In this document: piece after piece, positions 1 through 12,252 of the stretch
Layout: each line of letters starts with the position of its first letter
Numbering within the stretch: the first letter of the stretch is position 1
Source: Pontederia crassipes
Lineage: Eukaryota > Streptophyta > Magnoliopsida > Commelinales > Pontederiaceae
Length of the DNA: 64,000 bases
Assembly: GCA_030549335.1 (NCBI GenBank)
Contig: JAUKPH010000018.1
Location: 7,750,001-7,814,000, forward strand
Direction of reading: 5' to 3'
The notes under the pieces: model-generated
What the model was told of the DNA's origin: nothing
The model's input: the letters and a program-made list of their open reading frames with translations, nothing else
Database searches by the model: none
Position numbers and translations under genes: made by a program

Positions 1-805
1 CCACCAAGAAGACATCGACGCTCGTCGCTCCTCTGGCACCGATTGACATTCCTCGACCAACAGAGCATCAACTCATCGCACAGGTCAAGCCGCACATCAA
101 CTACAGCAAGTCCCTGCTCTTCTCTAACACCGACAGACCTTCGAGCATACCGCCTCAATCGCAATCCCCTACCGTTGATCACGCTCAGACTATTTGTCGA
201 TCTACGCATCAGTCGATCTCCGCAAGGTAACAAGACTCTCTAACACCAGTCGTTCCATCGTCTCTGGTGCATTGACCCCTCTGCAACTCACACCATGTCG
301 ACATCTCAATCTAGTTGTCGTCTTCCTCCTCGTCAGCTGCTTGCTCAGTCGGTCCATCTCATCAAGCGATAGTGGCAACATAGGCACCGAGTTGCCGGCA
401 CAATGGTGATTTCCTTGTAGAAAGTTATAGTCGTTGGCTCTTCTCCCTATCAATTTTGGCAACCAAGCAAGGCACTGCCGACCGATCCTTCTTAAGCTTG
501 TTCCGACTCAGCAAGGCTTGTATAAGCACGACTGTGAAGGGAAAATGAATGGTCCAGATCATTCATCACTCCGGCATGGCCGTGATAGACCATGGAATGG
601 CCATGACCGAGATTGAAGCTGCTGAATCATGTCTGCACCTCGGTGAAAGAAACTCGTGAGCTTCCCTCAAAAGCAGCCACGGCTTGGAGAATCTTCACAT
701 GTCTTGATTACTCATATTGAATACCATGATAGAGATCAACAGGTTCGTGCGTGAAAACTTTGACAATTACCACTAGCTCCCACTAGGTTTCTTCATGATG
801 CGACA

Positions 806-1450
806 ATGACAGAATTCCTCATGAAGGATGACATGCTTCTTATGTGTGAGAATATTGGATTATATTCATTTGTCATAAGCTCCTGGAATAACTATCAGAT
901 GCTCACAATTGAATTTCTATTTTCTTTTGCTACTGACAATGAGTTTTCAGTTCTTAGCTTCACGATACACAACAGGGAATTCCAACTCACACGGGAACAA
1001 CTAAGTGATGTATATAATTTTCCTAGTGAAGAATGCAGTCCAACATTCTGTAAAGAAATATGTTCACAGGTGAGTCAGCTGCACCACAAAACATCAAAGA
1101 ATACGAGTATTCAGAACTCTATTTTGAGATATGTTCATAGATTTTTATCATGTGGCTTGTTTCTCGGAGGAGATAGTGAGGGTCAGTTACTTCATTCCAA
1201 TTATTTGTTATGTGGGTCATGTTGCATAATGTTATTATAGATATGGGGTATTTCATGATTAAGCATTTTCAAAAGAATGCCACCCGAGTCAATGGTAGAA
1301 TACCTGTAGATGGCTTGATTACTCCAATTGCATAGCAATAGGAGATTGATTTAGAGCATGCCACACGAGTACCACATTATATTTTCTTGGACAGGACAAT
1401 TGTTAGCTCCATGAAGATGATGGTTCAAGAAGCTGGTAATGGATATGTGT
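806..1450 (+). pseudogene. Athila-type ORF remnant (retrotransposon ORF, plant mobile-like domain)
   Basis: An open frame of 144 codons runs from 806 to 1240. It carries the pattern seen in Athila-family ORFs of unknown function: a stretch near residues 30-70 resembling 'LTIEFLFSF...FTIHNREFQLTREQL', then a FP residue pair, then 'RYVHRFLSCGLF' and a GDSEGQL-like segment. After a frameshift, similarity seems to continue to about 1450 with a stop codon. It is a decayed transposon ORF and not a host gene. The family call rests on remembered sequence patterns, so the exact Pfam family should be verified. Confidence 0.6.
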
Positions 1451-2399
1451 TCATATTAAAATATTCATCCATACTGTTTCTTCAGTGGACATTGATAGAA
1501 TCATAGTATTCTGTATTCAACAGTGATAATTGTCTATTCTTTTCGACATCAGGGGTAGAACATGAGACACCTCCTACCTTTTCAGAGGATCATGATGCAG
1601 AGGTGGGCCCTTCGTATACTACTCCACTAGCTCAAATGGACGCCAACCCGTCTCAGCCGACTCTGATGTATGATTTCACTAGTTTCACGATATTCTTATG
1701 ACTATGTAGGCACAGCAGTAGGTGATATTTTAGGAGCAGCAATAGAGCCTTGCCGCTGCGCTGGACAAAGAGGAGGAACCAACAGATGTGATAAGGACAC
1801 TTCGGGCCATACCGGCCATCACCGCCACCAGAAGACTAGATTTGAATTGTTTCTCCTCCTTTCTTTTGCATTTTATCACTTTTCTATTTTTTGTTTCTTC
1901 TCTTTTATATGTACGGGCCTAACATAGGGGCAGTGTCAAGTTCAAGCTTGGGAGAGGGACTTAGTCCATTTTGCATTTGCTTGCCATGTTTACTTTCAAC
2001 ATGTTTAGTTTGTTGGTTGTTTATGCATCTATTTATAACAAAAATTGAAAATCGAAAAAAAATGTTTCTTGTTTACTATTTTATTGTTTTAAAGCTTATT
2101 TTTGAAACATCGCTTAATCTATAAAATTCAATCACTATTCCTCTTTATCTGGTATCACCATAGTATTGGGATTTGAATTGAGATTGTTGTTAAGTAGATG
2201 GACTAGCTTTAGATGACGTATTTCTGTATTATTTACTATGATGTTAATCTTGATTATAATCGCATCTTTATTGAAAACATAAAGTATTTTATGAGCTTAT
2301 GATTATATTTTAAAGAAAAGTTGAAAATAGAAGAGGGTTAGTTGAACCCCAACAAAAAGCTAAAAATAAATAAGTATAAATATGTTATCCGGAACCTTA

Positions 2400-2520
2400 G
2401 TGTGTACAGGTGATTAAATCCGTAGGGGATTCGTACTTGACGACTTAAGGGCAACTGCTCTGATATCTGTCATCAAAAGATTATTAGATGGACCCTTGTG
2501 CAATATGGAGAAGCACACAA
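2400..2520 (+). other. Conserved non-coding block of Athila-like elements
   Basis: This block lies between the two purine tracts. It contains TAAGGGCAACTGC followed by CTGATAT and TTAGATGGACC. The reverse complement of 24245-24360, in the same position of the second Athila-like element, shares these words. The role is unknown; conservation between two diverged elements suggests a function or recent common ancestry. Confidence 0.5.
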
Positions 2521-2792
2521 GTACATGAAGAAAAAAGGGTAAGTAAAAAAAGAAAAATAGTATGAAAATAAGCTAATGAAAGACTTGTGCTTCAATATGC
2601 TCTTATGAGATTGACTAATATTATTTATAGATATGCAAGAAGGACATGTTTAAAGGTTAAGAATTCTGTAAGGTTGGATATTGGTGAGGAGATACTTCGG
2701 TGATGGTCGTGTAAAAGAATAGTGGGAGAAATGTATTGGTTTTGTGATGGAGATGTCTTATCTGAAATTTTCTTGAGGACAAGCAAAATAGT

Positions 2793-2807
2793 AAGCTTGG
2801 GGGAATT
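2793..2807 (+). other. Polypurine tract of Athila-like element
   Basis: The sequence AAGCTTGGGGGAATT lies directly before the LTR start. It matches the usual plus-strand primer tract of Athila elements and its mirror copy at 23852-23866. Confidence 0.65.
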
Positions 2808-4193
2808 TAATGCACAAAAAATCATACATTAGTTTAGATTATTTAATTTGTATATTAGGAGTATTTTGTGATTAAAAAGGAGAGAATTGATTTATTTTTA
2901 TAAAATTTCTTTAAGATTTAATTTCTACCTAAGTTTGAATAATTTTATTATAGGAATTCAAAACGATAAGAAAATGACCAGACTATGGAAACTACAGCAA
3001 ATAGCCTATCACAGTCGTGCCACCATTAGTCACGGCCGTGCCTCTATGTGCATCCAAGCCTGATGCATTGTTGTCACGGTCATGCCTCTATCCATGACTG
3101 TTCCAACGGGTTCACGATCATGAGAGCGTAAAGCTAGAATACATTGTCTCAATCGTGAGCACATTGAATAAAATATGGTCTTGATCACGGCCGTGACGGA
3201 GCTTGTCACGACCGTGATGACGAATAGTTAGACCATTTTGGAGCATATTTTATCCTCTTTTCGAATAGAGTTTTAGTTTCTTCCTTCGAGAGATAAGAAA
3301 TCTATAAAAGGGGGCAGAAGAGGACCTGAAAAAGTATCTCTAAAGCATAGATTTGAAGGCTAATAAGAGGAGAAGTGTAAGAACCATAGCGAAACTCTAC
3401 CAGAAATTTAAGAGAGGACGTGCAAGGCTTATCCAGGAGTTCCTCGTTTTCTTTTCCTAAACTTTTATAATAGATTTGATGTTATTGTTCTCAGATTTAT
3501 TCCTTTATTAGGGTCATCTTAGTTGAACCCTATTTGTATTTTGGAATCGTTCTTGGTATTAGTTTAGTTTGAATTTTTAATAGTATTGCAATTTTTCTTT
3601 TACTGCTTTCCTTCGATTATATGATTTTATGATTTGATTGCTATCTGAGAAAAAGTATTTATTTTTATAATAGTTTCTAGGATTAATCTTATTCATTGTA
3701 TGTCACAATTAAGGAAATGGAAAGAAACCTAATTTGTGTAGTTATTAAGGTGACTTAAGAAAGTTTTTAATCTTAATTTCGATTTAATGCATCTTATGAT
3801 TAATTTGATAGGTAAAAAATCGAGATGATTAATTTATTTTAATTGTTCATAAGATAGTAGTTAAAGCCTAAATATTGGTTAACTAATTTTGAGAATTCAA
3901 CTTTGTTATAATTCAACTAATTCTAAGTTGAAAAAATCCATTACATTTTAGTAGTGATAATTAGGTGCTCTAATTATCAATTCGTTATTTCTCTAGGTGA
4001 TCATTTCATTTATTTCATTATTTTATTTCATTCCTTTTTTAAAACAAAATTTTCTTAATTTTTCATTTTATAAGGTTAAAATAAAATCTAAATTATTAAT
4101 CGTCCTCATGGGAATGATAACTCTACTCATTCACCTTATTACTTGATCGACTAGTGAACTTGCTAGCATTTGCTATCATTTTTACACGCATCA
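2808..4193 (+). repeat. 3' LTR, Athila-like (1386 bp)
   Basis: The LTR starts at TAATGC (a degenerate TGATGC) after the polypurine tract and ends at GCATCA. It has a TATA-like box at 3301-3310 (TCTATAAAAG) and a cluster of CACGGCCGTG-type palindromes at about 3000-3230. Its end, GCTAGCATTTGCTATC and then GCATCA, is the same type as the LTR ends at 7964 and, on the minus strand, at 22181 and 30904. Confidence 0.65.
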
Positions 4194-4382
4194 AGAGTTA
4201 TAAATTTTTGCAAAAGGCATTCGTTGAAGATTAAAAACATAATAATTTATAGGTCAAATGTGTGTCGAATAAAGGGTGAAAGCATATATAAAGTTTCTCT
4301 ACATCATTTGTCGAGGCCAAAAATTTAGAATTAATTATACTCCAATTTTTTCTTATTTTTCATAAGAAAAGGTATTTGTTTC
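4194..4382. other. AT-rich segment, no gene seen
   Basis: This short AT-rich stretch lies between the Athila-like LTR and the solo LTR. It has no coding potential. Positions 4378-4382 (GTTTC) form the left target duplication of the solo LTR. Confidence 0.5.
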
Positions 4383-5542
4383 TGTAGGATCCCAAAAGGC
4401 ACCGGGGGTGAATTGGTGTTCAACCGAAAATATTGATTTTACAAAAGTCATCGCGGAAGCTTAAAATCAATTCTTAAAACCTTTGCAATTCAAATCATAA
4501 ACATAATGTGAGAGGAGGGGGGGGGAGAGAGAGAGAGAAAATCAAATACAAATAAACACGATGATTGTTGACGAGGTTCGTCCACACCTTGACCTATGTT
4601 CTCGCTCTGACTTCTCGACCTTGAAACCGTCGGAGATTCTATTAGAATATCTCCTTTGTTCCAAATGGGGCAAGGAAGAAAAGTCCTTTACACCACTGTC
4701 TTTTCTCCGCTTCGAGAGGTGAGGCACACATCTCCTCTAATGAAACTTAATCTTTTCTCCAGCTCAAGAGGTAATATTTTGAACATCTTTTACACAGGAG
4801 CTCTCTCAGTATTTTTCTAAATAAAATGTTTCTCTCTTTTAGAAGGTTAAGCTCACAAGAGAAGAAGAGAGAAAGAAGAAAAAACTAAAAATGAAAACTT
4901 CGAAAAGAATGTCTTCTTTTGATACGTGAAGTTTTTCTTCAAGACTTGGATGGGTACACTTCCTTCTGACTTTGGCACTCCTTTTATAGGCTTCTACAAG
5001 TGAAAAAGTCGTTCAAAAATCATTCAACAATTTTTTCCTTCAAATTTGACCGTTACTGTTCATTTGACTCGGAGGCCGATCGACCGCACATATGGATCGG
5101 TCGACCGGTACACTTTTTTTGTGAAAAATGTGACCGTTGGTGAATTCTGCACTATTCGGTCGACCTGTGTTTCGACTGGTACAGCCTCCACATTCTGCTT
5201 GTTGAAATTGTGCATTTTCTGCACTAACCAGTCGACCTGTGTTCTGGACCGATCGATCAATCTTTCAACCGGTAGGTTGACCACCTTGCACTCTTTTAAG
5301 TATAATGTTTTGCACAATTATCCAAATGAGATGATTTTTTATTCTATGAAAAGCTAACAGACTTATCTACAACTTTGATATTTATGATTAATCCAAAATC
5401 TAATAGGATCATTGTTAATTATTTAATCAAAGTGTAGTGCATAAAGTTATCCCTTTTTCTTTAAACTTTTTCAACATTTTAACTTTAATCTTTCAAGGTT
5501 TGTATCATCAAAATATAATTTTATATGTCATTAGATCCAACA
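4383..5542 (-). repeat. SIRE/Maximus-like Ty1/copia solo LTR (1160 bp)
   Basis: Read on the minus strand, the LTR starts TGTTGGATCTAA and ends GGATCCTACA. It is flanked by a perfect 5-bp duplication GTTTC (4378-4382 and 5543-5547), so it is a complete solo LTR left by recombination. The minus-strand TATA-like box is near 4981-4987. Clusters of GATCGGTCGACCGG-type palindromes lie at 5060-5280 and produce spurious ORFs on both strands. A partial relative sits at 56588-56866, still joined to its primer-binding site. Confidence 0.8.
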
Positions 5543-5826
5543 GTTTCTTCTCTAATCACATGATAATTTCAACACCTATAAATTGAGAGAGAGGATGCTA
5601 GGGTGTGAAAGAAAACTTTGAAGCAAAAAATTATGAGAGAATTTCAGAGCGTTCGTTGAAATAAATGAACAATTAGCTCTGGATGAGGATCGGGAAGTGA
5701 TTATTCGGTGTTTTTAGAGTACTCTCTACTCTACTTTTTGTTGAGATGATTTCATGAGTAATTGATACATCTTTTTATTTTTTGTAATTTGGATCCTTTA
5801 GTTTTATTTCCTTGTAATAGTTTTAA

Positions 5827-6195
5827 TTGATAAAGAAAATTATTAGATGTTCATTCGAATATGTAGAGCGATGTTATTACAATCTGAAACCTCAACTTAC
5901 AAGTATAGAAGTTGTAGAGCGATGTTTTGGATCTCAAAATCAAAATCATGTATTTGGCTTTGGAGGTGGGATAAATGCTCAAGATATGAGGGGATCCAAT
6001 TCTTCAAAGAGTGCGTTACTAAATGAATTACGTGCCACTCGAGAAGAAAACAAGATTATTCGAGAGGAAAATGAATGTTTGAAAATCCATTTAAATTCTA
6101 TGGATGACAAAATGCAACAACTCATGCAACATTGCTTTGGTGGGGAATCTAATGTTGAGTGTTCACCAACATTACCATTGAATGAAGGAAACTAA
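5827..6195 (+). pseudogene. CACTA-associated (Ptta/En-Spm-like) protein fragment
   Basis: The open frame has 122 codons. A Gly-rich segment with Phe (near residue 40) is followed by a Ser/Lys-rich linker, then a Glu/Asn-rich coiled-coil-like stretch (about residues 63-98) and an acidic tail. This arrangement resembles the C-terminal end of plant CACTA accessory ORFs, and the CACTA 3' terminus follows downstream. The start codon is uncertain because the upstream exons are missing. It is unlikely to be functional alone. Confidence 0.45.
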
Positions 6196-6528
6196 AAAAT
6201 GTATGAAGTTATTTATGATAATATTTAGATCACAAGTAATGATAATTGTTAGTATGATGTTCTTTTTCATGTTTTTTCAACTTTCATTCAATTACAAGCT
6301 GTTCTTTTGTTTGATAGGATACTTTTGTTGAATGCTTTGACTTGAATAGGTGGGCATGGTGGATATATGTTTCTTTTTGTAAGTGAGACTCTCATCATAT
6401 ATTTAACATTTTTGATATTATATCTTACATTTGTTTACATAACTTATATTGGTAATTTTAGGATTTGAAGATACAGCATGAAGTTAGGGACATCACCTCA
6501 TTTTGAAGACAAAGAAGTCTGACTTGTT

Positions 6529-6530
<2 letters not shown>

Positions 6531-6560
<30 letters not shown>
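6531..6560 (+). repeat. T10-G20 homopolymer junction
   Basis: Ten T residues are followed immediately by twenty G residues. It may be a true tract or an assembly or sequencing artefact. Confidence 0.8.
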
Positions 6561-7242
6561 ACAATGAGATGAGAAAGTTGGATATAAATCTGAAACATCT
6601 TATGTTTTTTTTGGTGAAAAGTTAAATGTTGGATCAATGTTGAATGTTGAATGTTTACAAGGATGGAAAGTTAAATGTTGAATGGTTGCAAGTGATATAT
6701 GGAAATTAATGTTTCTTTTAGTTGTGGAATTTTTTTATTTTAAGATGCAATTAAATTATATTAAATTTCAGTTTTTACACCATAGCTTTAATGACCTTTA
6801 GTGTGGCCATTGATATTCTTAACTTTAACGACCGGTATTTTCGTCCTCATTTATTTTATGTTTGCTTATTACTATACCTTTAATGACCAACATTTTGGTC
6901 TTTATTACTATTTTTCATGATAATATTTATCTTGGTCGTTAAAAATCTTCAATGACCGACTATCGCTATAAGTATTAACGACATGCATCATGATGGTTGT
7001 AAAAACAAAACATTAGGGACCAGAAACTTAGTCCCCAAAACTATATTTAGTGACCGGATAAATTATGGTCGTTAATAGTTTTGACGACCATTTATTTCAC
7101 TCGGTCGGCATTAGTTTTAATGGCGGAGCATTTAGCGACCAGTGATGACCAGATATTTGTGGTCGTTAATGATATATAACGACTAAAAAATAATTATTAA
7201 TGACCATATATACATTCGTTAATGGTCATTTTTCTTGTAGTG

Positions 7243-7964
7243 TTCTTTAATGGTTTAAAGTTTAGTTTTTTTTAAATATGCATTTTTGTGTTAATGTTTT
7301 TACAAAGATTAATTACATTATTTAAATAGTTATTATCCTGGTAGGAATAATTACTTTTGATTGCTTGATCTCCGTGAAATTTATCATTAACTTTTATTGT
7401 CGAAGCATAGCATGTCACAACTCGTATGATTCTTGATGAAATATTAGTTATGCACTCTATTAATAATTACCATGGTAGAGCGCACAACCAATATCCTGTC
7501 AAGGATCATAGATAATAGAGCCCACAATTATTTATTAATAGATAATGATCGCATGTCACAACTCTTAATCTTAGATTTGATTAGATTATGATCATAAATG
7601 GAGTAGTCTTAATCTAATTTGAATTAATATAGGTTGATTGATCATAGACGTAAATTCTAATTCGTTGTTAGAAACTATCTTATATAATTTGGAGAATTGA
7701 GTTTTTCTACAATCTTTCTTATCACCCTAAGCCCTAGACATCAGTACATTAGATTAGATTAGAATAATTTATTTTGGCATTTATTTATTTGTAATTTTAT
7801 TTTCTACAATTTTCTTTTACTTGCAATCATTGTTATCTCCTTTTAGCCACTGAAATTAGTTTAATTAAGTAATTTAATTTCTCGGCCTTTGACTATTTTT
7901 CATTTTATTACTTGAGTGACTAGTACACTTGCTAGCATATACCAATTTTCGCATCAACGAATAA
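7243..7964 (+). repeat. Athila-type LTR fragment (3' end)
   Basis: The segment ends in CACTTGCTAGCATA and then CGCATCA, the same terminus as the LTR at 2808-4193. Its left side is cut by the CACTA terminus at 7242, so the CACTA element probably inserted in it or recombined with it. Internal homology to the other LTRs is weak. Confidence 0.5.
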
Positions 7965-8926
7965 ACCCATTTCACATTTGTGATTACTGGTCATGGCATG
8001 TGAAATGGTGGATTTTGCACAAAAACATGTTGATGCATCCCCAATCTTGAAAACTATCGTACTATCCATTTCATACATGATTCTAATGAAGAATTTGTGT
8101 TCATATCCTTTCTCCTCACTTAGGTTTGGATCCTAATAAGCCTCGTGAGGTTCAAAATCATAAAAATAAACCGAACATAACTAGGTTGAATCCAAATATA
8201 CATATCTTTTTCTCAATAATGAGCACCATATATAGCAACTAATGTATCAATATTTAACAATAAAATAATTTGAGTAATCAAATTGACAAACTGATATGAT
8301 TACCAAATTCCTGATCCAAGTGTGAGTTGGAAAGAAAATGAGTCAACTATTGCATTATATTATATTTGAGGTAATAAATACTCATTATAAGTCATTTGAA
8401 GAATGACATGAAACATGTTTTTAGTAATGTATATTATTGACATTTTGTCAATGGGAAACTCATAACTCACTCTAACGATCTTTAAAATTCATGATTCCAA
8501 TTTTCCCTCATCTCTTAAGAATTTCATAAAATTCTCATATTTCACTCTATTTCCATTTTTCCTTATAAATTTCTATAATAATCATAGCTCACCCACTTTA
8601 AACAATTTAATAGTTGGACATTAAAATATTCATAACATCCTATGTGCACCTCCTTTTGAGATGAATACAATTTCTATAGGACAACTACTTCATCACCTAC
8701 GTTGATACACAAATTTTGATATATTTTACAAGGTAGTCTAGTTGCTATCCAAAACAAATTGACTGATGATCGATTCCTTGGCCATAATTTTTTACACGTA
8801 GCTCCAAATCGACTAAAAGAAAATTCTACAAAAACTAGACTTCAAGATAGACAATTGAAATTTGCTCCAAAATGCTAATTAGAATAAGACACGAATGTGG
8901 ATAGATCAAGGATTAAATGTTTCTAA
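7965..8926. other. AT-rich intergenic DNA, nothing recognised
   Basis: I see no ORF above background, no terminal repeats and no known repeat family in this stretch. Confidence 0.5.
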
Positions 8927-9305
8927 GGCTTTGCTTGGATAAAATTTCATAAAGAAAGGGAAGGAAGGGGATTGAGAGGGAAGGGAAAAGGGGGGGAGGG
9001 GAATGGGGAAAATGATTAACCTTTTTGGATACAGGGAAAGGAAGGGAAAAAAAATTAAGCATTCATGTTATATGACAAATATACCCTTTTCTTATTATAA
9101 TAAAGTTTATACATTTAAGGGTAACTAAGCCATTTCATCTGTTTATTTTTTTTAACTGCCATTCACCTCCTTTAACCCCGAAAGGAGAAACCGAGGGAAA
9201 TTTTCATTATTTCCCCTCTATTTGCTTTCATCCAAACTGAGTAAAAAGATTTTTTCCCTCCCCTTCTCCCTCTTTCCCTTTCTTTCCTTTCCATCCAAAG
9301 AAGGC
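8927..9305. mobile_element. Tourist-like MITE (379 bp)
   Basis: The terminal inverted repeats GGCTTTGCTTGGAT and GCCTTCTTTGGATG (right end, reverse complement) are flanked by the 3-bp duplication TAA (8924-8926 and 9306-9308). The arms are strongly purine- or pyrimidine-rich and can fold back. These are the hallmarks of PIF/Harbinger-derived MITEs. Confidence 0.65.
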
Positions 9306-9559
9306 TAAACTTTTTAGACACATAAATATCACCATAAATCAGTTAATTCTACCATGTTTTATTTTACATGCTGAATTATAATTAAGGCAAATTATTCATC
9401 TAAAATTTCTAATTTGATAACAATCAAAGTCATGAGTTCATAAAAAAAATATTCGATTAGAATATCTCTAATCGATAGTCACACAATTACACACCTAGAA
9501 GTTTTAACAAAAAAAAAAAAATCTTTTTTAAATTCATTCTCCTTCATTTTACTCATCTA

Positions 9560-10140
9560 GGCTGTGTTTGGGAGGTTGCCAAACAACTAACGTGACCAGA
9601 ACCCCTGGTCACGTGAACTAATTTCTCCTTATGGGAGAATTTAAAGTTAACTTGGCCTTTCTTTTTCCTTTTTTTGCTATTTTTTTCTTTCAATTATTAA
9701 TTATATTTTAATTAGTAAAATATTATTAATTATTATTTAATCTTAATATCATTTATATTATCTTAAATAATTATTAATTATAATATTTTATTTATTAATA
9801 TATTGTCATCCACATTTAAAATAAATTATTTAACTTATTATAAATATTTTTTGTAAATGATAAATTATAATATTAATATAAATATTTTTCATAAATAATT
9901 ATTTTAACTAAATAAATAAATAATATTTTAATTTATTATAATTGTATACTTTATAAATAATAAATTATATCCTTAGTTCTTACTTTTTATTCAAACACCC
10001 ACTAAAACTTATCTCTCAAATCAACTTTTCAAATTCACATCATTACACTTTTCATCCAAACACCACACCTAAACTTTTCTATCAAAATAATTAGTTCCCG
10101 GAAACTAACGAGAACTTAAAATGCCAATCCAAACTCAACC
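9560..10140. mobile_element. Tourist/Harbinger-like MITE (581 bp)
   Basis: The left end is GGCTGTGTTTGGG and the right end, reverse complemented, is GGTTGAGTTTGG. The flanking 3-bp duplication is CTA (9557-9559 and 10141-10143). The interior is AT-rich. Its right half matches 10801-11000 in opposite orientation, so the two belong to one family. Confidence 0.6.
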
Positions 10141-10221
10141 CTAGAGTCTCCGCTGCATTTGAAAACGGAACCGTAGTTTACCTTAAGTTTTCGATGAAGA
10201 ATTGAATTGACAGATTAATTT

Positions 10222-10795
10222 GATGTGTGTTTGGATGGAGTGGAACGTATAAATTAGGAACTAGGGAGATGATGTGATGGAAAAAGTTGATATGATTAAT
10301 GAATTTTTGATGGATTTTGAATTAAAAATAATTATTATAATTGCAAAATATAAATTTATTATTAATAAAAATAAAATTAAAATTTTTTATGGAAAGGTTT
10401 TTGTTAAAAAATATAGTATTCAAATAAATAAATTCATTTTTTAAAATTAATTATAATTTGATGAAATATTAATTTTTTAATAAAATAATAAGTAATAAGT
10501 AATAAATAATATTATATTAATTATTTATTATAAAATATTTTATATATAATAAACAAATTATTTTATAAGAGAAACGTGTGTGAGAGAGAAAATAAGAAAA
10601 GAAGAAAGAAAAGCCAAATTAAAAAAAACATGACGTCAAGAAAAAAAGCTCGTGGTTCCCCTAGTGCTCCGATTCCACCAATGAGCGCTGAAATCGAGGT
10701 AACATGCACCTTGGTCCAGCTCGTGGTTCCTCAGGGAACCAAGGTGAGGTTCCACCCTGTTCCGTTGGTACCCTGGTTCCGTTGCCAATCGGGGC
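10222..10795. mobile_element. MITE-like repeat
   Basis: It begins with a GTGTGTTTGGATGG-type end and has an AT-rich body. Near 10660-10790 it holds GGTTCC-rich inverted words. It resembles the neighbouring MITEs, but its boundaries and target duplication are unclear. The 86-codon ORF inside it (10576-10836) looks accidental. Confidence 0.35.
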
Positions 10796-10800
10796 CTAAA

Positions 10801-11400
10801 GGTGTGTTTGGTATGAGAACTTTTAATTCCTGTTAGTTCTTCAGAATTAATCGATTTGATAGAAAATTTTATGTTTGGTGTTTGGATGAAAAATGTAATG
10901 ATGAAAATTTGAAAAGTTGATTTAATAGATAAGTTTTAGTAGGTGTTTGAATAAAAAATAATAACCGAGGATATAAATTATTATTTTATGAGGTATAAAA
11001 TTATAGTAAATTAAAATATTATATCTTTAGTTAAAATAATAATTTACGGAAATATTTATATTAACACTGTAATTTATAATGTACAAAAATATTTATATTA
11101 ATATAATAAGTTAGAATTTATGAAAAATGATAATATTATAATGTATTATTTTCATATGTTATTAATATTATAATTTACATAAAATATTTATATTAAGTTA
11201 AAGAATTTATTTTATAAGATGAAATATAATATATTAAATAAAATATCATAATTTATTATATTTTACTAATTAAAAGAAAAAATAAAGAAGTTGGAAGTTC
11301 ACGCTAGAAGCGAAAAATTTTTGTTCTTCACAAAGAAGAACTTCCACCAAAATTTTCAAATTTTGGATACATATGATGTTTAGTAGAACTTAACTGCCAA
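10801..11400. mobile_element. MITE-like repeat, inverted relative of 9560-10140
   Basis: It starts GGTGTGTTTGGTATGAG. Its first 200 bp are recognisably the reverse complement of the right half of the MITE at 9560-10140 (shared words include GTGTTTGGATGAAAA and GAAAAGTTGATTT). The right boundary is approximate. A hairpin of AGAACTTCCA-type words lies near 11290-11355. Confidence 0.45.
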
Positions 11401-11486
11401 TCTTTTTTTTTCTTCACATCTTTTGGTGGAACCTCAACTTCACGAATGATGAACAATGCAATATTTAGAGATAAATTATTTCATTA

Positions 11487-11692
11487 ACATTGTATTTGAA
11501 TTAAGGTGAAAAAAGGATAAAAAGGATGAAATGAAGAGATTTGGGCAATGAAGGAGAATTTCCATTTTTTTTTCTCTCTTTTTCTTCATTTATGCTATTT
11601 TATTTCAATCCCAAATTATAGTATAAAATTTCTATTCTTCTCCCTCTTTTTTCCTTTCCTCTTTTCCCTTATAAGGCTTCATCCAAATATAA
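11487..11692. mobile_element. Small MITE-like foldback
   Basis: The left arm has TTTGAATTAAGG and then a GAAAAAAGG run. The right arm is the matching pyrimidine-rich sequence ending CTTCATCCAAATATAA. The arm style matches the element at 8927-9305. Target duplication not resolved. Confidence 0.4.
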
Positions 11693-12017
11693 GAACACAA
11701 ATTAGCTCAAACTTGTAAAAAATTGGTAAAAAAAAATTACTTCTCCATTTTTTGTCATAATTTTACAGAAAATTGGTAAAAAAAATTAGGTTCGCCAACT
11801 CAGTACATAAAAAAGAGTCATGCCAAAATTCAGAAAATCAAAACCAGACGTATTGTGTCTTTTATGATGAATTATTTTTATGCTATAATATAAACTCCAA
11901 CTCCTCCGGAATTTAAATTCGCCAGGAATCAATTGGTGTTATATTTGGATCCGTCGTGGGTTTAAGCGTGAAAATTTTGAAAATCCCATTTGTGGTTCTG
12001 GTTGGGTAGAATAGTAA

Positions 12018-12024
12018 TTATAAA
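12018..12024 (+). promoter_or_regulatory. Possible TATA box of AUG5
   Basis: ATTATAAAC-type sequence about 70 bp before a pyrimidine-rich leader and 230 bp before the AUG5 start codon. The position is plausible for a core promoter. No transcript start is known from the sequence alone. Confidence 0.35.
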
Positions 12025-12086
12025 CCCCGATTTGATTCGATTATGTAACTGTTGGAGTGAAGTTTAAGTTTCGGTCCGGTCCGCAC

Positions 12087-12089
<3 letters not shown>

Positions 12090-12124
<35 letters not shown>
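12090..12124 (+). repeat. (CT)n tract in AUG5 5' leader
   Basis: About 17 CT repeats lie upstream of the AUG5 start. Such pyrimidine patches are common in plant 5' leaders and core promoters. The tract may vary in length between individuals. Confidence 0.7.
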
Positions 12125-12127
<3 letters not shown>

Positions 12128-12252
12128 CTCGCCAAATCCCTTTTTCCCTCACTTTGTTCACAGATCAAACGCACGGCGAGGCTCCGAGATCCCCCCCCCA
12201 ACTTCCGGTTTGCCCGCTGAGATCCGGCGTCGTTAGGGCTTCGGCGGCGGCA

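Larger units (their letters stand above)
1..4193 (+). mobile_element. Athila-like Ty3/gypsy element, 3' part only
   Basis: This is the right-hand part of an LTR retrotransposon whose 5' LTR, gag and pol would lie left of the window. Visible in order are a broken Athila-type ORF (about 806-1450), a first purine-rich tract near 1949-1963, a non-coding spacer, a second polypurine tract at 2793-2807 and an LTR at 2808-4193. The LTR ends in GCATCA and is not followed by a primer-binding site, which is why I call it the 3' LTR. The minus-strand element at 22.2-34.6 kb has the same two-tract layout and a related spacer block. Bases 1-805 show no domain I recognise and may belong to this element or to an older insertion. 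Confidence 0.7.
5823..7242 (+). mobile_element. CACTA (En/Spm) element, 3' half
   Basis: The right end reads TTTTTCTTGTAGTG, the reverse complement of a CACTACAAGAAAAA terminal repeat. The 450 bp before it are packed with TTAACGACC and TAATGACC words in both orientations, as expected for CACTA subterminal transposase-binding repeats. An ORF resembling the C-terminal end of a CACTA-associated protein lies at 5827-6195. I found no left terminal repeat, so the element is truncated. The left limit is approximate. Confidence 0.65.

Noticed and set aside
5046..5357. Overlapping ORFs on both strands
   Set aside because: They lie in the palindrome-rich part of the SIRE-like solo LTR. No coding signature.
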